Source: Agreia sp. PsM10
Lineage (GTDB): Bacteria; Actinomycetota; Actinomycetes; Actinomycetales; Microbacteriaceae
DNA length: 64,000 nt
Assembly (NCBI RefSeq): GCF_030433855.1
Contig: NZ_JARUXC010000018.1
Coordinates: forward strand, 21,607-85,606
Reading direction: 5' to 3'
Below, piece after piece: positions 51,093-64,000 of the stretch (positions within the stretch are counted from its first letter, which is position 1; every line of letters starts with the position of its first letter). Position numbers and translations under genes: made by a program. The notes under the pieces were generated by a model that was not told where the DNA came from, ran no database searches, and saw nothing but the letters and a program-made list of their open reading frames with translations.

Positions 51093-51395
51093 ATGAAAGC
51101 AGTCGTCAACGGCACCGTCATCGCCGAGGCACCCAAGGAAGATCTGATCGCCATCGAAGGGAACTGGTACTTTCCCCCGTCGAGCGTGAACTTCGACCTG
51201 CTCACGCCCAGCGACACCCCGTACACCTGTCCGTGGAAGGGCGAGTGCCAGTACTTCAGCGTGAGCGACAGCGGTGCGAGCCTCAAGGACCGCGCCTGGA
51301 GCTACCCGAAGCCCTACCCCGCCTCGTTCGACCGCGTGGGCAAGGACTTCAGCGACTACGTCGCGTTCTGGAAGGAAGTCCAGGTCGTCGAGTAG
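51093..51395 (+). CDS. DUF427-domain protein
   Basis: 100 residues: MKAVVNGTVIAEAPKEDLIA, EGNWYFPPSSV, then TPYTCPWKGECQYFSVSD and RAWSYPKPYPASFDRVGKDF, matching the small DUF427 family. CPWKGE with Cys may bind a metal or nucleotide; function unknown. GGAGG lies nine bases before the ATG and a strong terminator follows. Confidence 0.83.
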   Translation: MKAVVNGTVIAEAPKEDLIAIEGNWYFPPSSVNFDLLTPSDTPYTCPWKGECQYFSVSDSGASLKDRAWSYPKPYPASFDRVGKDFSDYVAFWKEVQVVE

Positions 51396-51404
51396 CCGTC
51401 TCGT

Positions 51405-51462
51405 CGAGTTGCCCGAAAACGCCGCCTCCCCGTCGGGTGAGGCGGCGTTTTCGTGCAACTCG
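51405..51462. terminator. Strong extended terminator hairpin
   Basis: Core arms GAAAACGCCGCCTC (51415-51428) and GAGGCGGCGTTTTC (51439-51452), extended by CGAGTTGC/GCAACTCG at the base, for a 20-plus-bp stem with only a couple of mismatches. It lies ten bases after the DUF427 stop. Confidence 0.85.
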
Positions 51463-51532
51463 GCGGAATCTCGTGCCACATTGGCTGGTTGCAGGGCACC
51501 TGGCTCAGGGGTCACGGGCTAGCGTCGAGTGC

Positions 51533-52144
51533 ATGACGGAACTCCTGCAGCTGCCCACCGGAGACACCGCGCGCCGCGCGCTCGACTGGGTGCAGCGCAC
51601 CGAGGAACGCTCGATCGCCAACCACAGCGTCCGCACCTACCTGCACGCCCGCGTGGTGGCGGCATCCGATGGTCTGGCCCCGGGCCAGGACTTCGACGCC
51701 GATCTGCTCTTCCTCGCCTGCGTGCTGCACGACATCGGAACGACGGACGAGGCGGACGGCGAGCTGCGGTTCGAGGTCGACGGCGCCGACGCGGCCGCCC
51801 GCTTCCTCACCGCCGAGGGGATGTCCGCCGCCGAGACCGACCTGGTCTGGGAGGCCATCGCCCTGCACACCTCGCCCCAGATAGCCGAGCGCCGCGGGCC
51901 CATCACCCGGCTGACACGCCTCGGCGTGCGCGGCGACTTCGGGCTCGAGACGGTCGCGGCGGCCGAGCGGCGCGCGATCGAGGATGCCTACCCGCGGCTC
52001 GACGTGGAGAAGCACCTGGGCGATGCGGTGCTCGAGCAGGCTCTGCGCAGGCCGGAGAAGGCCCCGCGCAACTCCTGGCCGGCGAGCCTCGTGCGCGCAC
52101 ACCACGACGACCCGCACAACACGGGGGTCAGCGAGGCGTTCTGA
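51533..52144 (+). CDS. HD-domain protein, cyanamide-hydratase-like
   Basis: 203 residues. SIANHSVRTYLHARVVA, then LFLACVLHDIGTT (HD pair), RFEVDGADAAARFLTAEGMS, VWEAIALHTSPQIAERRGP and LGVRGDFGL. This order (HD, RFEV-DGADAA, WEAIALHT) is the cyanamide-hydratase-like branch of HD proteins, which hydrate nitrile-like groups with a metal centre. The role in this organism is unknown. A palindrome starts two bases after the stop. Confidence 0.8.
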   Translation: MTELLQLPTGDTARRALDWVQRTEERSIANHSVRTYLHARVVAASDGLAPGQDFDADLLFLACVLHDIGTTDEADGELRFEVDGADAAARFLTAEGMSAAETDLVWEAIALHTSPQIAERRGPITRLTRLGVRGDFGLETVAAAERRAIEDAYPRLDVEKHLGDAVLEQALRRPEKAPRNSWPASLVRAHHDDPHNTGVSEAF

Positions 52145-52146
52145 CG

Positions 52147-52215
52147 CCGAGCGCGGGAGTTCGCGGCCATCGCACCGGTTCGGCCCCCGCGCAGCGCGCG
52201 AACACCCGCGCTGGC
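52147..52215. repeat. Palindromic repeat after the HD-domain gene
   Basis: Left arm CCGAGCGCGGGAGTTCGCG (52147-52165) and right arm CGCGAACACCCGCGCTGG (52197-52214). The left arm differs at one position from that of the element at 35801-35869. Both begin within three bases of a stop codon. Confidence 0.75.
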
Positions 52216-52280
52216 CGCAGCGGCCCGCTGCATACCGCAGGGGCGCGCGGCAGCCGAGAAGGCGCGGATAGGGTGTCTCC

Positions 52281-52871
52281 ATGACCAGGCACATCGGCAT
52301 TCTGTTGTTCGACGACGTCGAGGAACTCGACGCGGTCGGTCCGTGGGAGGTGCTCTCGTGGTGGACGCGCACGAATCCCGAGGACGGGTACGACGTGCTG
52401 ATGATGGCCGACTCGCTCGACCCCGTCACTTGTGCCAAGGGCATGCGCATTCTGCCCGATGTGCGAGTGGATGCCGCACCGCCCCTTGAGGTGCTCATCT
52501 ATCCGGGCGGGCGCGGCACTCGCAGGCACCTCGTTGACGAAGCGCGGATCGAGTGGGTGCGCGCGCAGCGAGCCGCCGTTCCCCTGATGACCAGTGTCTG
52601 CACCGGCTCGCTCGTCTATGCGGCGGCGGGAATTCTCGGCAGCCGGCCGGCGACGACGCACTGGGGTTCGCTCGAGCGGCTCGGCGAACTCGACCCGAGC
52701 ATCGAGGTGCGCCCCGACGACCGCTTCGTCGACGACGGCGACGTGATCACGTCGTCGGGTGTCTCGGCGGGCATAGACATGGCTCTGCATCTGGTCGCCC
52801 GTCTCGCGGGAGTCGAACGTGCCCGCGAGGTGCGCCGCGGCATCCAGTACGACCCGCAGCCGCCCGTCTGA
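52281..52871 (+). CDS. DJ-1/PfpI-family protein, isonitrile-hydratase-like
   Basis: 196 residues, GATase1-like: IGILLFDDVEELDAVGPWEV, LIYPGGRGTRR, then MTSVCTGSLVYAAAGILGSRPATTHW, with a nucleophile Cys in the SVCTGS elbow. The VCTGSL/THW pattern is that of isonitrile hydratase (InhA) and related DJ-1 proteins. Cytoplasmic. It lies next to the cyanamide-hydratase-like HD gene on the same strand, separated by the palindrome. Confidence 0.85.
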   Translation: MTRHIGILLFDDVEELDAVGPWEVLSWWTRTNPEDGYDVLMMADSLDPVTCAKGMRILPDVRVDAAPPLEVLIYPGGRGTRRHLVDEARIEWVRAQRAAVPLMTSVCTGSLVYAAAGILGSRPATTHWGSLERLGELDPSIEVRPDDRFVDDGDVITSSGVSAGIDMALHLVARLAGVERAREVRRGIQYDPQPPV

Positions 52872-52956
52872 GCGTCGGGCATCTGCGCCCCGCGGGTGCG
52901 TACGCTGCCAGACGACCGGCGGCGGATGCGCCCAAGAGGCGCGGATGCGCATCGCG

Positions 52957-53448
52957 CTAGAGGCGCGAGGCCGCCTGGCGCCTGCGTGCCGGGTCGATCT
53001 CGCGGCGCTGCCAGGTGATGACGTTGGCCGGGTCGAAGCGCTTGGAGCACATGCCGCACGCGAGCGTGCGCGCCGGCTTGCGGTAGCGGAAGTGCTCGTG
53101 ACCCGCGGGGCAGGTGCCTGCCCACGGCGCGAGCTCGTCGGCAACCGAGCCGGTGTGCGTGCGAGACCCCACGTATCCGATGGATGCCGCGATGCGCCTC
53201 CACGACGGACCGTGCCCCGCCCGGTGGCCGGCCATCGCATGCGCGACCTCGTGCAGCAGCACCTGGTGGATCTCGTCGTCGTCGAAGATGGCGGCCAGAT
53301 AGCGCGACACCGTGATGCGCTTGGTGGTGAAGCTGCACAGCCCCGCACGCGTCTTGGCGTTGTCGAACCCGAACGACCACACCCGGGGATCGAGATGGAG
53401 GGCTATGAGGGCGTCTGCCCAGACGCGTACTTTCGCAAGATCAGCCAC
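52957..53448 (-). CDS. SprT-like zinc metalloprotease domain protein
   Basis: 163 residues. HEVAHAMAGHRAGHG carries the HExxH zinc site (His66-Glu67-x2-His70) with another His nearby; C-terminal Cys113, Cys131 and Cys134 (CGMC) form a zinc ribbon, as in SprT-like/WSS1-like proteins. Predicted cytoplasmic; in the family the domain degrades DNA-crosslinked proteins (SprT/Spartan), but short actinobacterial versions are not characterised. Confidence 0.8.
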   Translation of the reverse strand: MADLAKVRVWADALIALHLDPRVWSFGFDNAKTRAGLCSFTTKRITVSRYLAAIFDDDEIHQVLLHEVAHAMAGHRAGHGPSWRRIAASIGYVGSRTHTGSVADELAPWAGTCPAGHEHFRYRKPARTLACGMCSKRFDPANVITWQRREIDPARRRQAASRL

Positions 53449-53506
53449 GGGGAAACCTTAACCCGAGCGTGCGACATCGGCCCCGGCGAGGCCTACGAGA
53501 CACGGG

Positions 53507-54022
53507 TCAGGACTCGGAGAGGAACGACTCGGTCACCGCGACGGCCACGAGCGAGCTCTCGAGCTGGTCGAGCGATGCGCCCATCTTCTCGTAGAGGAAG
53601 ACGGTGGCCTTGAAGTCGACCAGGGCCGCCTCGTAGTCGCCCAGGTCGAAGAGCACCTTGCCGCGGGTGAGCTGCGACGCCGCCTCGAGCGGGCCCCATT
53701 CGTGCACCCGCGCCTCGTCGACGCACAGCGACAGTTCGGACAGGGCCGCCTGCAGCTTGCCCTGATACTGCTGCACCTGGGCGCGACGGATGCGGGCGCC
53801 GAGCAGCTGCTCGCGGTCACCCGAGAAGCGGGTGTGGCGCACGGCCTCGTTCGCCACGGTCCACGCCTCGTCGAGGCGCCCGAGCAGCCGGTAGAGCCCG
53901 ACCTTCTCGTTGAGGGCCGAGAGGCTGCGCAGCTGGCCCAGCTCGCCGAGTCGTGCGGATGCTGCAGCGACGTCGATCTTCTCCCTCAGGTTGCGGGGGT
54001 CGTAGCCGGTGATGATGCTCAC
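53507..54022 (-). CDS. TPR-like hypothetical protein
   Basis: 171 residues, nearly all helical, with TPR-type repeats (ALNEKVGLYRLLGRLDEAWTVANEAV, IRRAQVQQYQGKLQAALSEL, RGKVLFDLGDYEAALVDFKATVFLY). It likely mediates protein-protein contacts. GTG start with GGAG twelve bases upstream. Function unknown. Confidence 0.7.
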   Translation of the reverse strand: MSIITGYDPRNLREKIDVAAASARLGELGQLRSLSALNEKVGLYRLLGRLDEAWTVANEAVRHTRFSGDREQLLGARIRRAQVQQYQGKLQAALSELSLCVDEARVHEWGPLEAASQLTRGKVLFDLGDYEAALVDFKATVFLYEKMGASLDQLESSLVAVAVTESFLSES

Positions 54023-54098
54023 GTGTGTCAGGTACTCCGTTGCTCGGCGCGTGGTGCGCCCGCATCCGAACGGGTCGGTCGGCGGGCTGCGAACAACC

Positions 54099-55271
54099 CT
54101 ATCCGGAGGTCGCTGCGAGAGTGACTCGATACAGCGTGTCGTCCCCCGATCGGGGCTCACCGCGGCCGTCGGTGTTGTTCGTGATGAGCAGCAGGCCGCC
54201 GTCGCCCGTCGCGTGCACGTCGCGGATGCGTCCGAGCCGGCCCGAGAAGAATTCCCGGGTCTCGGCGCCCTCGGCCGCGTCGATCGTCCACAGCCTCTCG
54301 CCGCCGAGCCCGGCCATGAACACGGTGTCGCCGACCACCGCGATGCCGCTCGGGCTGGCGTCGTCGGTGCCCCACTGCGCGATGGGCGCCACGAATCGGG
54401 TGTCCGACGAATCGATGCCCTCGACCGTCGGCCAGCCGTAGTTCGCGCCGGGAACGATGATGTTCAGCTCGTCCCACGTGTCCTGTCCGAACTCCGCGGC
54501 GTACATCGTGCCGTCCGGGCCCCACGCGATTCCCTGCGGGTTGCGGTGGCCGAGGCTGTAGACCGGCGAACCCGCGATCGGGTTGTCCGCGGGAAGTGAG
54601 CCCGAGGCATCCAGTCGCAGGATCTTGCCGCCCAGGTAGCCAGGGTCCTGGGCGCCCTCGCGCTGGTTCGCGTCGCCCGTGGTGATGTAGAGCTTGTCGT
54701 CGGGACCGAAGGCGATGCGGCCGCCGTTGTGGTTCGACGCCTTGGGCAGGCCGGTGATGACCTCGGCGGCCGGCCCGAGCGCGAGGGATGCTCCCGCCCC
54801 CGTGAGCGGGAACGACACGACCCGGTTGTCGCCGTCGGTCGTGAAATACGCGAAGAGGCGTCGCTCGGTGCCGTCGCCGTGCACCGCGATGCCGAGCAGG
54901 CCGCCCTCACCTGATGCTGCGACGCCGCCCACACCGCCGATCGCCCGCTTCTGGCCGGTCGGGTCGACGAGCACGATCTGCGCCGAGTCGCGTTCCGAGA
55001 TCAGGATGCCGTCGGTGCCGACGGGCGCGATCGACCAGGGTGCCGCGAGGTCGTTGGCGAGCGGGGTCAGCTCGCCGGTGGGCGTGTAGGCGCCCGTGAG
55101 CGGGGGAGTCGTCGGGGTGGGGCTGGACGTCGGTGTCGGCGTGGCCGACGCGGTGGCCGACGGTGTCGCCGTCGCGACCGTGCGTTCGGGGCGCGGCGCC
55201 TCGCATCCGGCCAGCACGAGCAGGGCCACGGCGCTCGCGGCGAGGGCCGAGGTGGTTCGTCGGATGCTCAT
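54099..55271 (-). CDS. PQQ-dependent sugar-dehydrogenase-like lipoprotein (Asd/YliI family)
   Basis: 390 residues. Lipobox VLAGC near residue 22, a Pro/Thr/Ser linker, then a six-bladed propeller: LLGIAVH, ASNHNGGRIAFGPDDKLYITTGD, YSLGHRNPQGIAWGPDGTMYAAEFG and NYGWPTVEG. These are hallmark strings of soluble aldose sugar dehydrogenase, a PQQ and calcium enzyme outside the membrane. Start ATG 55271 has AGGAG five bases upstream. Sugar substrate unknown; PQQ supply is not visible here. Confidence 0.87.
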   Translation of the reverse strand: MSIRRTTSALAASAVALLVLAGCEAPRPERTVATATPSATASATPTPTSSPTPTTPPLTGAYTPTGELTPLANDLAAPWSIAPVGTDGILISERDSAQIVLVDPTGQKRAIGGVGGVAASGEGGLLGIAVHGDGTERRLFAYFTTDGDNRVVSFPLTGAGASLALGPAAEVITGLPKASNHNGGRIAFGPDDKLYITTGDANQREGAQDPGYLGGKILRLDASGSLPADNPIAGSPVYSLGHRNPQGIAWGPDGTMYAAEFGQDTWDELNIIVPGANYGWPTVEGIDSSDTRFVAPIAQWGTDDASPSGIAVVGDTVFMAGLGGERLWTIDAAEGAETREFFSGRLGRIRDVHATGDGGLLLITNNTDGRGEPRSGDDTLYRVTLAATSG

Positions 55272-55296
55272 GGTCACTCCTGCCTCTGCGCCCCGA

Positions 55297-56187
55297 TCAG
55301 GGCTTGATCTGGAAGATGCTGCGCCCCGGCGGGGGCGACTTCACCGCGGTCTGGTCGGTGACCACGGGCGCGCCGGCGATGAAATTGCGCAGTTCGGCGC
55401 CCGTGACGACCTTGGATGCGACGGGGTCGCCAGCCACGAGCCGCGGCAGGCGCTCGAAGGGCAGCGGGGAGCGGGAGCCGAACATGACCACGTTGCCGAA
55501 ACGCTTGGCCTTCAGCATCTGCGAGTCGAGAACGATCGACACGTGGTCGAAGATGCTCGACAGGGTGGCGGCCTGTCCCCGGGCGAAGGCGAGGCCGGCG
55601 CCGTCGGCGACGTTCACCGCGATCATGCCGTCGCCTGCGAGCAGGGTGCGGCCGAGGGTGTAGAACTCGGCGCTCGTGACGTGGGCCGGCGTGCGCGCGC
55701 CGGAGAAGACATCCGCCACCAACAGATCGACGTTGCCGACCAGCCCGGGCGGGAACGCGGCGAGCACCTCGCGCGCGTCGCCGTGCCGGATGCGGATCTG
55801 CGCGTCGCGGGGCAACGGCAGCTCCCTGCGCACGAGATCGACGAGATCGCTCTCGTACTCGACGACCTGCTGCCGCGAGCCGGGCCTCGTCGCCGCGACG
55901 TAGCGCGGGAGGGTGAGGCCGCCGCCACCGAGGTGCACGGCGGTGATCGGGTCGCCCTCGGGGCGAAGGAGGTCGATGCCGTGGCCGATGCGGCGCACGT
56001 ACTCGAAGTTCAGATGGGTGGGGTCGTCGAGGTCGACGTGGGATTGGGGCGTGCCGTCGACGACGAGCAGAAAGCTGCCGGGGGAGTAGCGGTCGGACTC
56101 GATCCGGGCGTGGAAGCCGCTCTTCGCCAGGGTGGCCGACGGATGCCCTGGCTCGGCCCGATCGGCTCCTCGCGTGGATCTGCTCAT
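55297..56187 (-). CDS. Spermidine-synthase-like methyltransferase-fold protein
   Basis: 296 residues. Spermine/spermidine synthase fold: HLGGGGLTLPRYVAATRPGS (SAM/dcSAM-binding Gly-rich loop), VVEYESDLVDLVRREL (acidic tail of strand 2), IRHGDAREVLAAF, then LLVADVFSGARTPAHVTS. It lacks a clear polyamine-specific D-x-x-D pattern, so aminopropyl transfer is not certain; these stand-alone bacterial homologues are of unknown substrate. Ends 25 bases from the sugar-dehydrogenase-like gene on the same strand. Confidence 0.72.
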   Translation of the reverse strand: MSRSTRGADRAEPGHPSATLAKSGFHARIESDRYSPGSFLLVVDGTPQSHVDLDDPTHLNFEYVRRIGHGIDLLRPEGDPITAVHLGGGGLTLPRYVAATRPGSRQQVVEYESDLVDLVRRELPLPRDAQIRIRHGDAREVLAAFPPGLVGNVDLLVADVFSGARTPAHVTSAEFYTLGRTLLAGDGMIAVNVADGAGLAFARGQAATLSSIFDHVSIVLDSQMLKAKRFGNVVMFGSRSPLPFERLPRLVAGDPVASKVVTGAELRNFIAGAPVVTDQTAVKSPPPGRSIFQIKP

Positions 56188-56271
56188 GGTTCCAGTATCC
56201 CTGCGACACGCTCGGGGAACGACGGAGCGGGCGGTTATACCGGAGATTCAGAAACTAATCAAGAAAAGCAG

Positions 56272-56300
56272 TGGACAGGCGCGTCGGATTCACCTATAGT
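56272..56300 (+). promoter_or_regulatory. Sigma-70-type promoter of rpoB
   Basis: TGGACA (56272-56277), a 17-bp spacer, TATAGT (56295-56300). This is the best promoter match in the spacer and lies about 175 bp before the rpoB start, giving a long structured leader. Confidence 0.75.
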
Positions 56301-56317
56301 TGACCTTTGCGCTCCCA

Positions 56318-56361
56318 GTAAAACCATGCCCTCATATCGCGGTCGGCAGCCGTGGTTTTAC
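56318..56361 (+). promoter_or_regulatory. Leader hairpin of rpoB transcript
   Basis: GTAAAACCA (56318-56326) and TGGTTTTAC (56353-56361) form a nine-bp stem extendable by a T-G pair, over a loop of about 22-26 bases. It would lie within the first 15-60 nt of the rpoB mRNA and could affect stability or processing. Mechanism inferred. Confidence 0.5.
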
Positions 56362-56475
56362 ATCCCCGAACTTCTTGACAAATGTAGGTCGAAGCCGGGT
56401 GCGATCGCAAACGAAACATCCTTATTAGTCAACCGACAGTACTGAGACCCGACGGGGTCCACGGAGGTTATTTCC

Positions 56476-59400
56476 TTGGCTGCTGCGCGCAACGCATCCA
56501 CCAACTCACCCAAGACCGGGAGAAACGCATCGCGTCTCTCGTTCGCGAAGATCACAGACACTCTGACGGTCCCGGATCTGCTCGCCCTGCAGACCGAGAG
56601 CTTCGACTGGCTCGTCGGCAACGACATCTGGAAAGAGCGCGTCGCCGAGGCGAAGAAGGCCGGTCGTCAAGATCTCGCCAACAACTCGGGACTCGAGGAG
56701 ATCTTCGAGGAGATCTCCCCGATCGAGGACCTCGGAGAGACGATGCAGCTGAGCTTCACCGCTCCGTTCCTCGAGCCCGAGAAGTACACGATCGACGAGT
56801 GCAAGGAGCGCGGCAAGACCTACGCGGCTCCCCTCTACGTCGAGGCCGAGTTCATGAACCACCAGACCGGTGAGATCAAGACGCAGACCGTCTTCATGGG
56901 CGACTTCCCGCTCATGACGGAGCGCGGAACGTTCATCATCAACGGCACCGAGCGCGTCGTCGTCTCGCAGCTCGTGCGCAGCCCCGGTGTGTACTTCGAG
57001 CGCGCCCAGGAGAAGACGTCCGACAAGGACATCTACTCCTCGCGCATCATCCCGAGCCGTGGTGCATGGCTCGAGTTCGAGATCGACAAGCGCGACCAGG
57101 TCGGCGTCCGCATCGACCGCAAGCGCAAGCAGAGCGTCACCGTCTTCCTCAAGGCCCTCGGCCTGACGAGCGAAGAGATCCTCTCCGAGTTCAAGGGATA
57201 CGCATCCATCGAGGCCACCCTCGAGAAGGACACGATCCTCACGAAGGAAGAGGCGCTCAAGGACATCTACCGCAAGCTCCGTCCGGGCGAGCAGGTCGCT
57301 GCCGAGGCCGCGCGTGCGCTGCTCGACAACTTCTACTTCAACTCGAAGCGCTACGACCTGGCCAAGGTCGGTCGGTACAAGATCAACCGCAAGCTCGGCA
57401 TCGAGAGCGCGCTGAGCAACTCGGTGCTCACGGTCGAGGACATCATCGCCACGATCAAGTACCTGGTCGCCCTGCACGACAACCAGACGACGATCCCCGG
57501 CACCCGCGAGGGCAAGAAGGTCGACATCCGTCTCGACGTCGATGACATCGACCACTTCGGAAACCGTCGCATCCGCGCCGTCGGCGAGCTCATCCAGAAC
57601 CAGGTCCGCACGGGTCTGTCCCGCATGGAGCGCGTCGTCCGCGAGCGCATGACGACTCAGGACATCGAGGCCATCACGCCGCAGACCCTGATCAACGTGC
57701 GCCCCGTCGTCGCTGCGATCAAGGAGTTCTTCGGAACCAGCCAGCTGTCGCAGTTCATGGACCAGAACAACCCCCTCGCGGGCCTGACGCACAAGCGTCG
57801 CCTCTCCGCGCTGGGCCCGGGTGGTCTGAGCCGTGAGCGCGCCGGTGTCGAGGTGCGAGACGTTCACCCGTCGCACTACGGCCGCATGTGCCCCATCGAG
57901 ACCCCTGAAGGCCCGAACATCGGTCTGATCGGTTCGCTCGCCTCGTTCGCGCGCATCAACTCGTTCGGTTTCATCGAGACCCCGTACCGTCGCGTCGTCG
58001 ACGGCGTGGTCACGGCGACCATCGACTACCTGACCGCCAGCGAAGAAGACGAGTACATCGTCGCCCAGGCCAACGCGCCGCTCACCGGCGAGGCACGCTT
58101 CGCCGAGTCGCGCGTCCTCGCCCGCCGCAAGGGCGGAGAGGTCGACCTGTTCCCGGCCGAGGACATCGGCTACATGGACGTCTCGCCGCGCCAGATGGTG
58201 TCGGTCGCGACCAGTCTCATCCCCTTCCTCGAGCACGACGATGCGAACCGCGCCCTCATGGGTGCGAACATGCAGCGCCAGGCCGTCCCGCTGCTCCGCA
58301 GCGAGAGCCCGCTCGTGGGTACCGGTATGGAGGGCTACGCGGCCATCGACGCCGGAGACGTGGTCACCACGCTCAAGGCGGGTGTCGTCTCCGAGGTCTC
58401 GGCAGACGTCGTCACCGTGCAGCTCGACGAGGGTGGAACACAGGACTACTACCTGCGCAAGTTCGACCGCTCCAACCAGGGCACCAGCTACAACCACCGT
58501 GTGATCGTCGCCGAGGGCGAGCGGGTCGAGGTCGGCCAGGTTCTGGCCGATGGTCCCGCCACCGAGAACGGCGAGCTCGCGCTCGGCAAGAACCTCCTCG
58601 TGGCGTTCATGCCGTGGGAGGGCTACAACTTCGAAGACGCGATGATCCTGAGCCAGAACCTGGTGAAAGACGACGTGCTCTCCTCGATCCACATCGAGGA
58701 GTACGAGGTCGACGCGCGCGACACCAAGCTGGGTAAAGAGGAGATCACCCGTGACCTCCCCAACGTCTCGCCGGAGCTGCTCGCAGACCTCGACGAGCGC
58801 GGCATCATCCGCATCGGTGCCGAGGTCCGCCCCGGCGACATCCTCGTCGGCAAGGTCACGCCCAAGGGCGAGACCGAGCTCAGTGCCGAGGAGCGCCTGC
58901 TGCGCGCCATCTTCAACGAGAAGAGCCGCGAGGTCCGCGACACGTCGCTGAAGGTTCCCCACGGCGAGCAGGGCACGATCATCGCCGTCAAGGAGTTCTC
59001 GGCAGAGAACGACGACGAGCTGGGCTCGGGCGTCAACCAGCGTGTTGTCGTCTACATCGCCCAGAAGCGCAAGATCACCGAGGGCGACAAGCTCGCCGGC
59101 CGTCACGGCAACAAGGGCGTCATCTCCAAGATCCTTCCGGTCGAGGACATGCCGTTCCTGGCCGACGGTACCCCCGTCGACATCGTGCTGAACCCGCTGG
59201 GAATCCCGGGTCGAATGAACTTCGGCCAGGTCCTCGAGACGCACCTCGGCTGGATCGCCAAGCAGGGCTGGGAGGTCGAAGGCAAGCCCAAGTGGGCTGC
59301 CGAGCTGCCCGAGCAGGCCCGCAAGGCCGCTCCGAACACCAAGGTCGCGACCCCCGTGTTCGACGGTGCTTTTGAGGAGGAGATCGCCGGTCTGCTCGAC

Positions 59401-59964
59401 TCGACGACCCCGACCCGCGACGGCGACCGACTCATCGGTTCCTCCGGAAAGGCGCGTCTCTTCGACGGCCGCTCCGGTGAGCCGTACCCCGAGCCCATCT
59501 CGGTCGGTTACATGTACATCCTGAAGCTGCACCACCTCGTCGACGACAAGATCCACGCGCGTTCGACGGGTCCCTACTCGATGATCACGCAGCAGCCGCT
59601 GGGTGGTAAGGCGCAGTTCGGTGGACAGCGTTTCGGTGAGATGGAGGTCTGGGCCCTCGAGGCCTATGGAGCCGCGTACGCGCTCCAGGAGCTCCTGACC
59701 ATCAAGTCCGACGACATCCTCGGCCGCGTCAAGGTCTACGAGGCGATCGTCAAGGGCGAGAACATCCAGGAGCCCGGTATCCCCGAGAGCTTCAAGGTGC
59801 TCATCAAGGAGATGCAGTCGCTGTGTCTGAACGTCGAGGTCCTCTCGGCCGACGGCACGGCAGTGAGCCTGCGTGACACGGACGACGAGGTCTTCCGTGC
59901 CGCTGAGGAGCTCGGCATCAACATCTCCACCCGGTTCGAGTCGTCGTCGATCGACGACATCTGA
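56476..59964 (+). CDS. rpoB: DNA-directed RNA polymerase subunit beta
   Basis: 1162 residues, full length for an actinobacterial beta subunit. TTG start with GGAGG eight bases upstream. The rifampicin pocket reads [13 protein letters not shown] and [14 protein letters not shown], with Asp429, His439 and Ser444 at the positions that mutate in resistant strains, so the wild-type (sensitive) residues are present. Other blocks: [44 protein letters not shown] and [24 protein letters not shown]. Core catalytic subunit of RNA polymerase. The rplJ-rplL genes that commonly sit upstream are absent in this window. Confidence 0.98.
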   Translation: MAAARNASTNSPKTGRNASRLSFAKITDTLTVPDLLALQTESFDWLVGNDIWKERVAEAKKAGRQDLANNSGLEEIFEEISPIEDLGETMQLSFTAPFLEPEKYTIDECKERGKTYAAPLYVEAEFMNHQTGEIKTQTVFMGDFPLMTERGTFIINGTERVVVSQLVRSPGVYFERAQEKTSDKDIYSSRIIPSRGAWLEFEIDKRDQVGVRIDRKRKQSVTVFLKALGLTSEEILSEFKGYASIEATLEKDTILTKEEALKDIYRKLRPGEQVAAEAARALLDNFYFNSKRYDLAKVGRYKINRKLGIESALSNSVLTVEDIIATIKYLVALHDNQTTIPGTREGKKVDIRLDVDDIDHFGNRRIRAVGELIQNQVRTGLSRMERVVRERMTTQDIEAITPQTLINVRPVVAAIKEFFGTSQLSQFMDQNNPLAGLTHKRRLSALGPGGLSRERAGVEVRDVHPSHYGRMCPIETPEGPNIGLIGSLASFARINSFGFIETPYRRVVDGVVTATIDYLTASEEDEYIVAQANAPLTGEARFAESRVLARRKGGEVDLFPAEDIGYMDVSPRQMVSVATSLIPFLEHDDANRALMGANMQRQAVPLLRSESPLVGTGMEGYAAIDAGDVVTTLKAGVVSEVSADVVTVQLDEGGTQDYYLRKFDRSNQGTSYNHRVIVAEGERVEVGQVLADGPATENGELALGKNLLVAFMPWEGYNFEDAMILSQNLVKDDVLSSIHIEEYEVDARDTKLGKEEITRDLPNVSPELLADLDERGIIRIGAEVRPGDILVGKVTPKGETELSAEERLLRAIFNEKSREVRDTSLKVPHGEQGTIIAVKEFSAENDDELGSGVNQRVVVYIAQKRKITEGDKLAGRHGNKGVISKILPVEDMPFLADGTPVDIVLNPLGIPGRMNFGQVLETHLGWIAKQGWEVEGKPKWAAELPEQARKAAPNTKVATPVFDGAFEEEIAGLLDSTTPTRDGDRLIGSSGKARLFDGRSGEPYPEPISVGYMYILKLHHLVDDKIHARSTGPYSMITQQPLGGKAQFGGQRFGEMEVWALEAYGAAYALQELLTIKSDDILGRVKVYEAIVKGENIQEPGIPESFKVLIKEMQSLCLNVEVLSADGTAVSLRDTDDEVFRAAEELGINISTRFESSSIDDI

Positions 59965-60012
59965 TCCGGCTTAGTTACTTAGCTGACGCAACCTTCAGGA
60001 GAAGAGAAAACA

Positions 60013-63891
<3,879 letters not shown>

Positions 63892-64000
63892 CAGGCAGCC
63901 CTAAGAGAAGAGCCCCTCACCGTTTGGACTGGTCCCGGATTGCTGGACTGGCCAATTGAAAGTCTAGGCCGCGAGGGCCTGGGTCCGGTATTGCACCGGG
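63892..64000. other. Region after rpoC, no gene seen
   Basis: The last 109 bases hold no recognisable gene or strong hairpin. The terminator of the operon may lie beyond the window edge. Confidence 0.4.

Noticed and set aside
56375..56403. TTGACA at 56375 as an alternative rpoB -35
   Set aside because: No reasonable -10 at 16-18 bp; the TGGACA-17-TATAGT pair is far better.
56506..59556. Long minus-strand open frame opposite rpoB
   Set aside because: Antisense shadow of rpoB; low-complexity Asp/Leu/Val composition and no domain.

Overview
The window is high-GC, gene-dense DNA with GTG and TTG starts, ATGA/GTGA stop-start overlaps and actinobacterial families (DUF4012, DUF2510, DUF5997, Lhr-Nei2, LAxTG sorting signal). 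The rpoB-rpoC pair and the small conserved genes point to an actinobacterium, most likely Microbacteriaceae; genus cannot be fixed from the sequence alone. No rRNA, tRNA, CRISPR array, integrase or transposase was seen.

Region 1 (1-12.3 kb) is a surface-polysaccharide / teichoic-acid-like locus: a TarI-type cytidylyltransferase (cut by the window edge), a TagB/TagF-type polymerase, three glycosyltransferases (one broken by a frameshift), a WbaP-type initiating sugar-phosphate transferase, two GDP-mannose 4,6-dehydratase paralogues, a low-molecular-weight tyrosine phosphatase, a signal peptidase I and a DUF4012 membrane protein. Region 2 (12.3-15.4 kb) is a patch of small genes with AT-rich spacers (zinc-ribbon protein, XRE and TetR regulators, a frameshifted lipoprotein) that looks accessory.

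Region 3 (15.4-20.7 kb) holds an MFS transporter, a DUF6578-like protein and a striking pair: a predicted wall-anchored cohesin protein followed by a secreted amidase with an N-terminal dockerin. Region 4 (22.4-30.9 kb) is the most interesting part. Two divergent operons encode, on one side, two ferritin-like diiron-family paralogues (one complete, one missing ligands) flanking a fatty acyl-CoA reductase/HAD fusion; on the other side an SDR, a PlsC-type acyltransferase, an alkyldihydroxyacetonephosphate synthase (AGPS) homologue, an EamA exporter and a deazaflavin-dependent nitroreductase-like protein. Fatty alcohol supply, ether-bond formation, ketone reduction, sn-2 acylation and an O2-activating diiron protein together resemble an aerobic ether-lipid or plasmalogen pathway.

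Region 5 (30.8-56.2 kb) is mostly chromosomal housekeeping: transporters, a VIT/CCC1 protein with a rubrerythrin-like head, LysR and CsoR/RcnR regulators, YbaK deacylase, the Lhr helicase with Nei2 glycosylase, a DEAD-box RNA helicase, a 2OG-Fe(II) oxygenase, and cyanamide-hydratase-like and isonitrile-hydratase-like proteins. Region 6 (56.2-63.9 kb) is rpoB-rpoC with a clear promoter and leader hairpin. Convergent gene ends and post-stop positions repeatedly carry palindromic repeats of at least four families.
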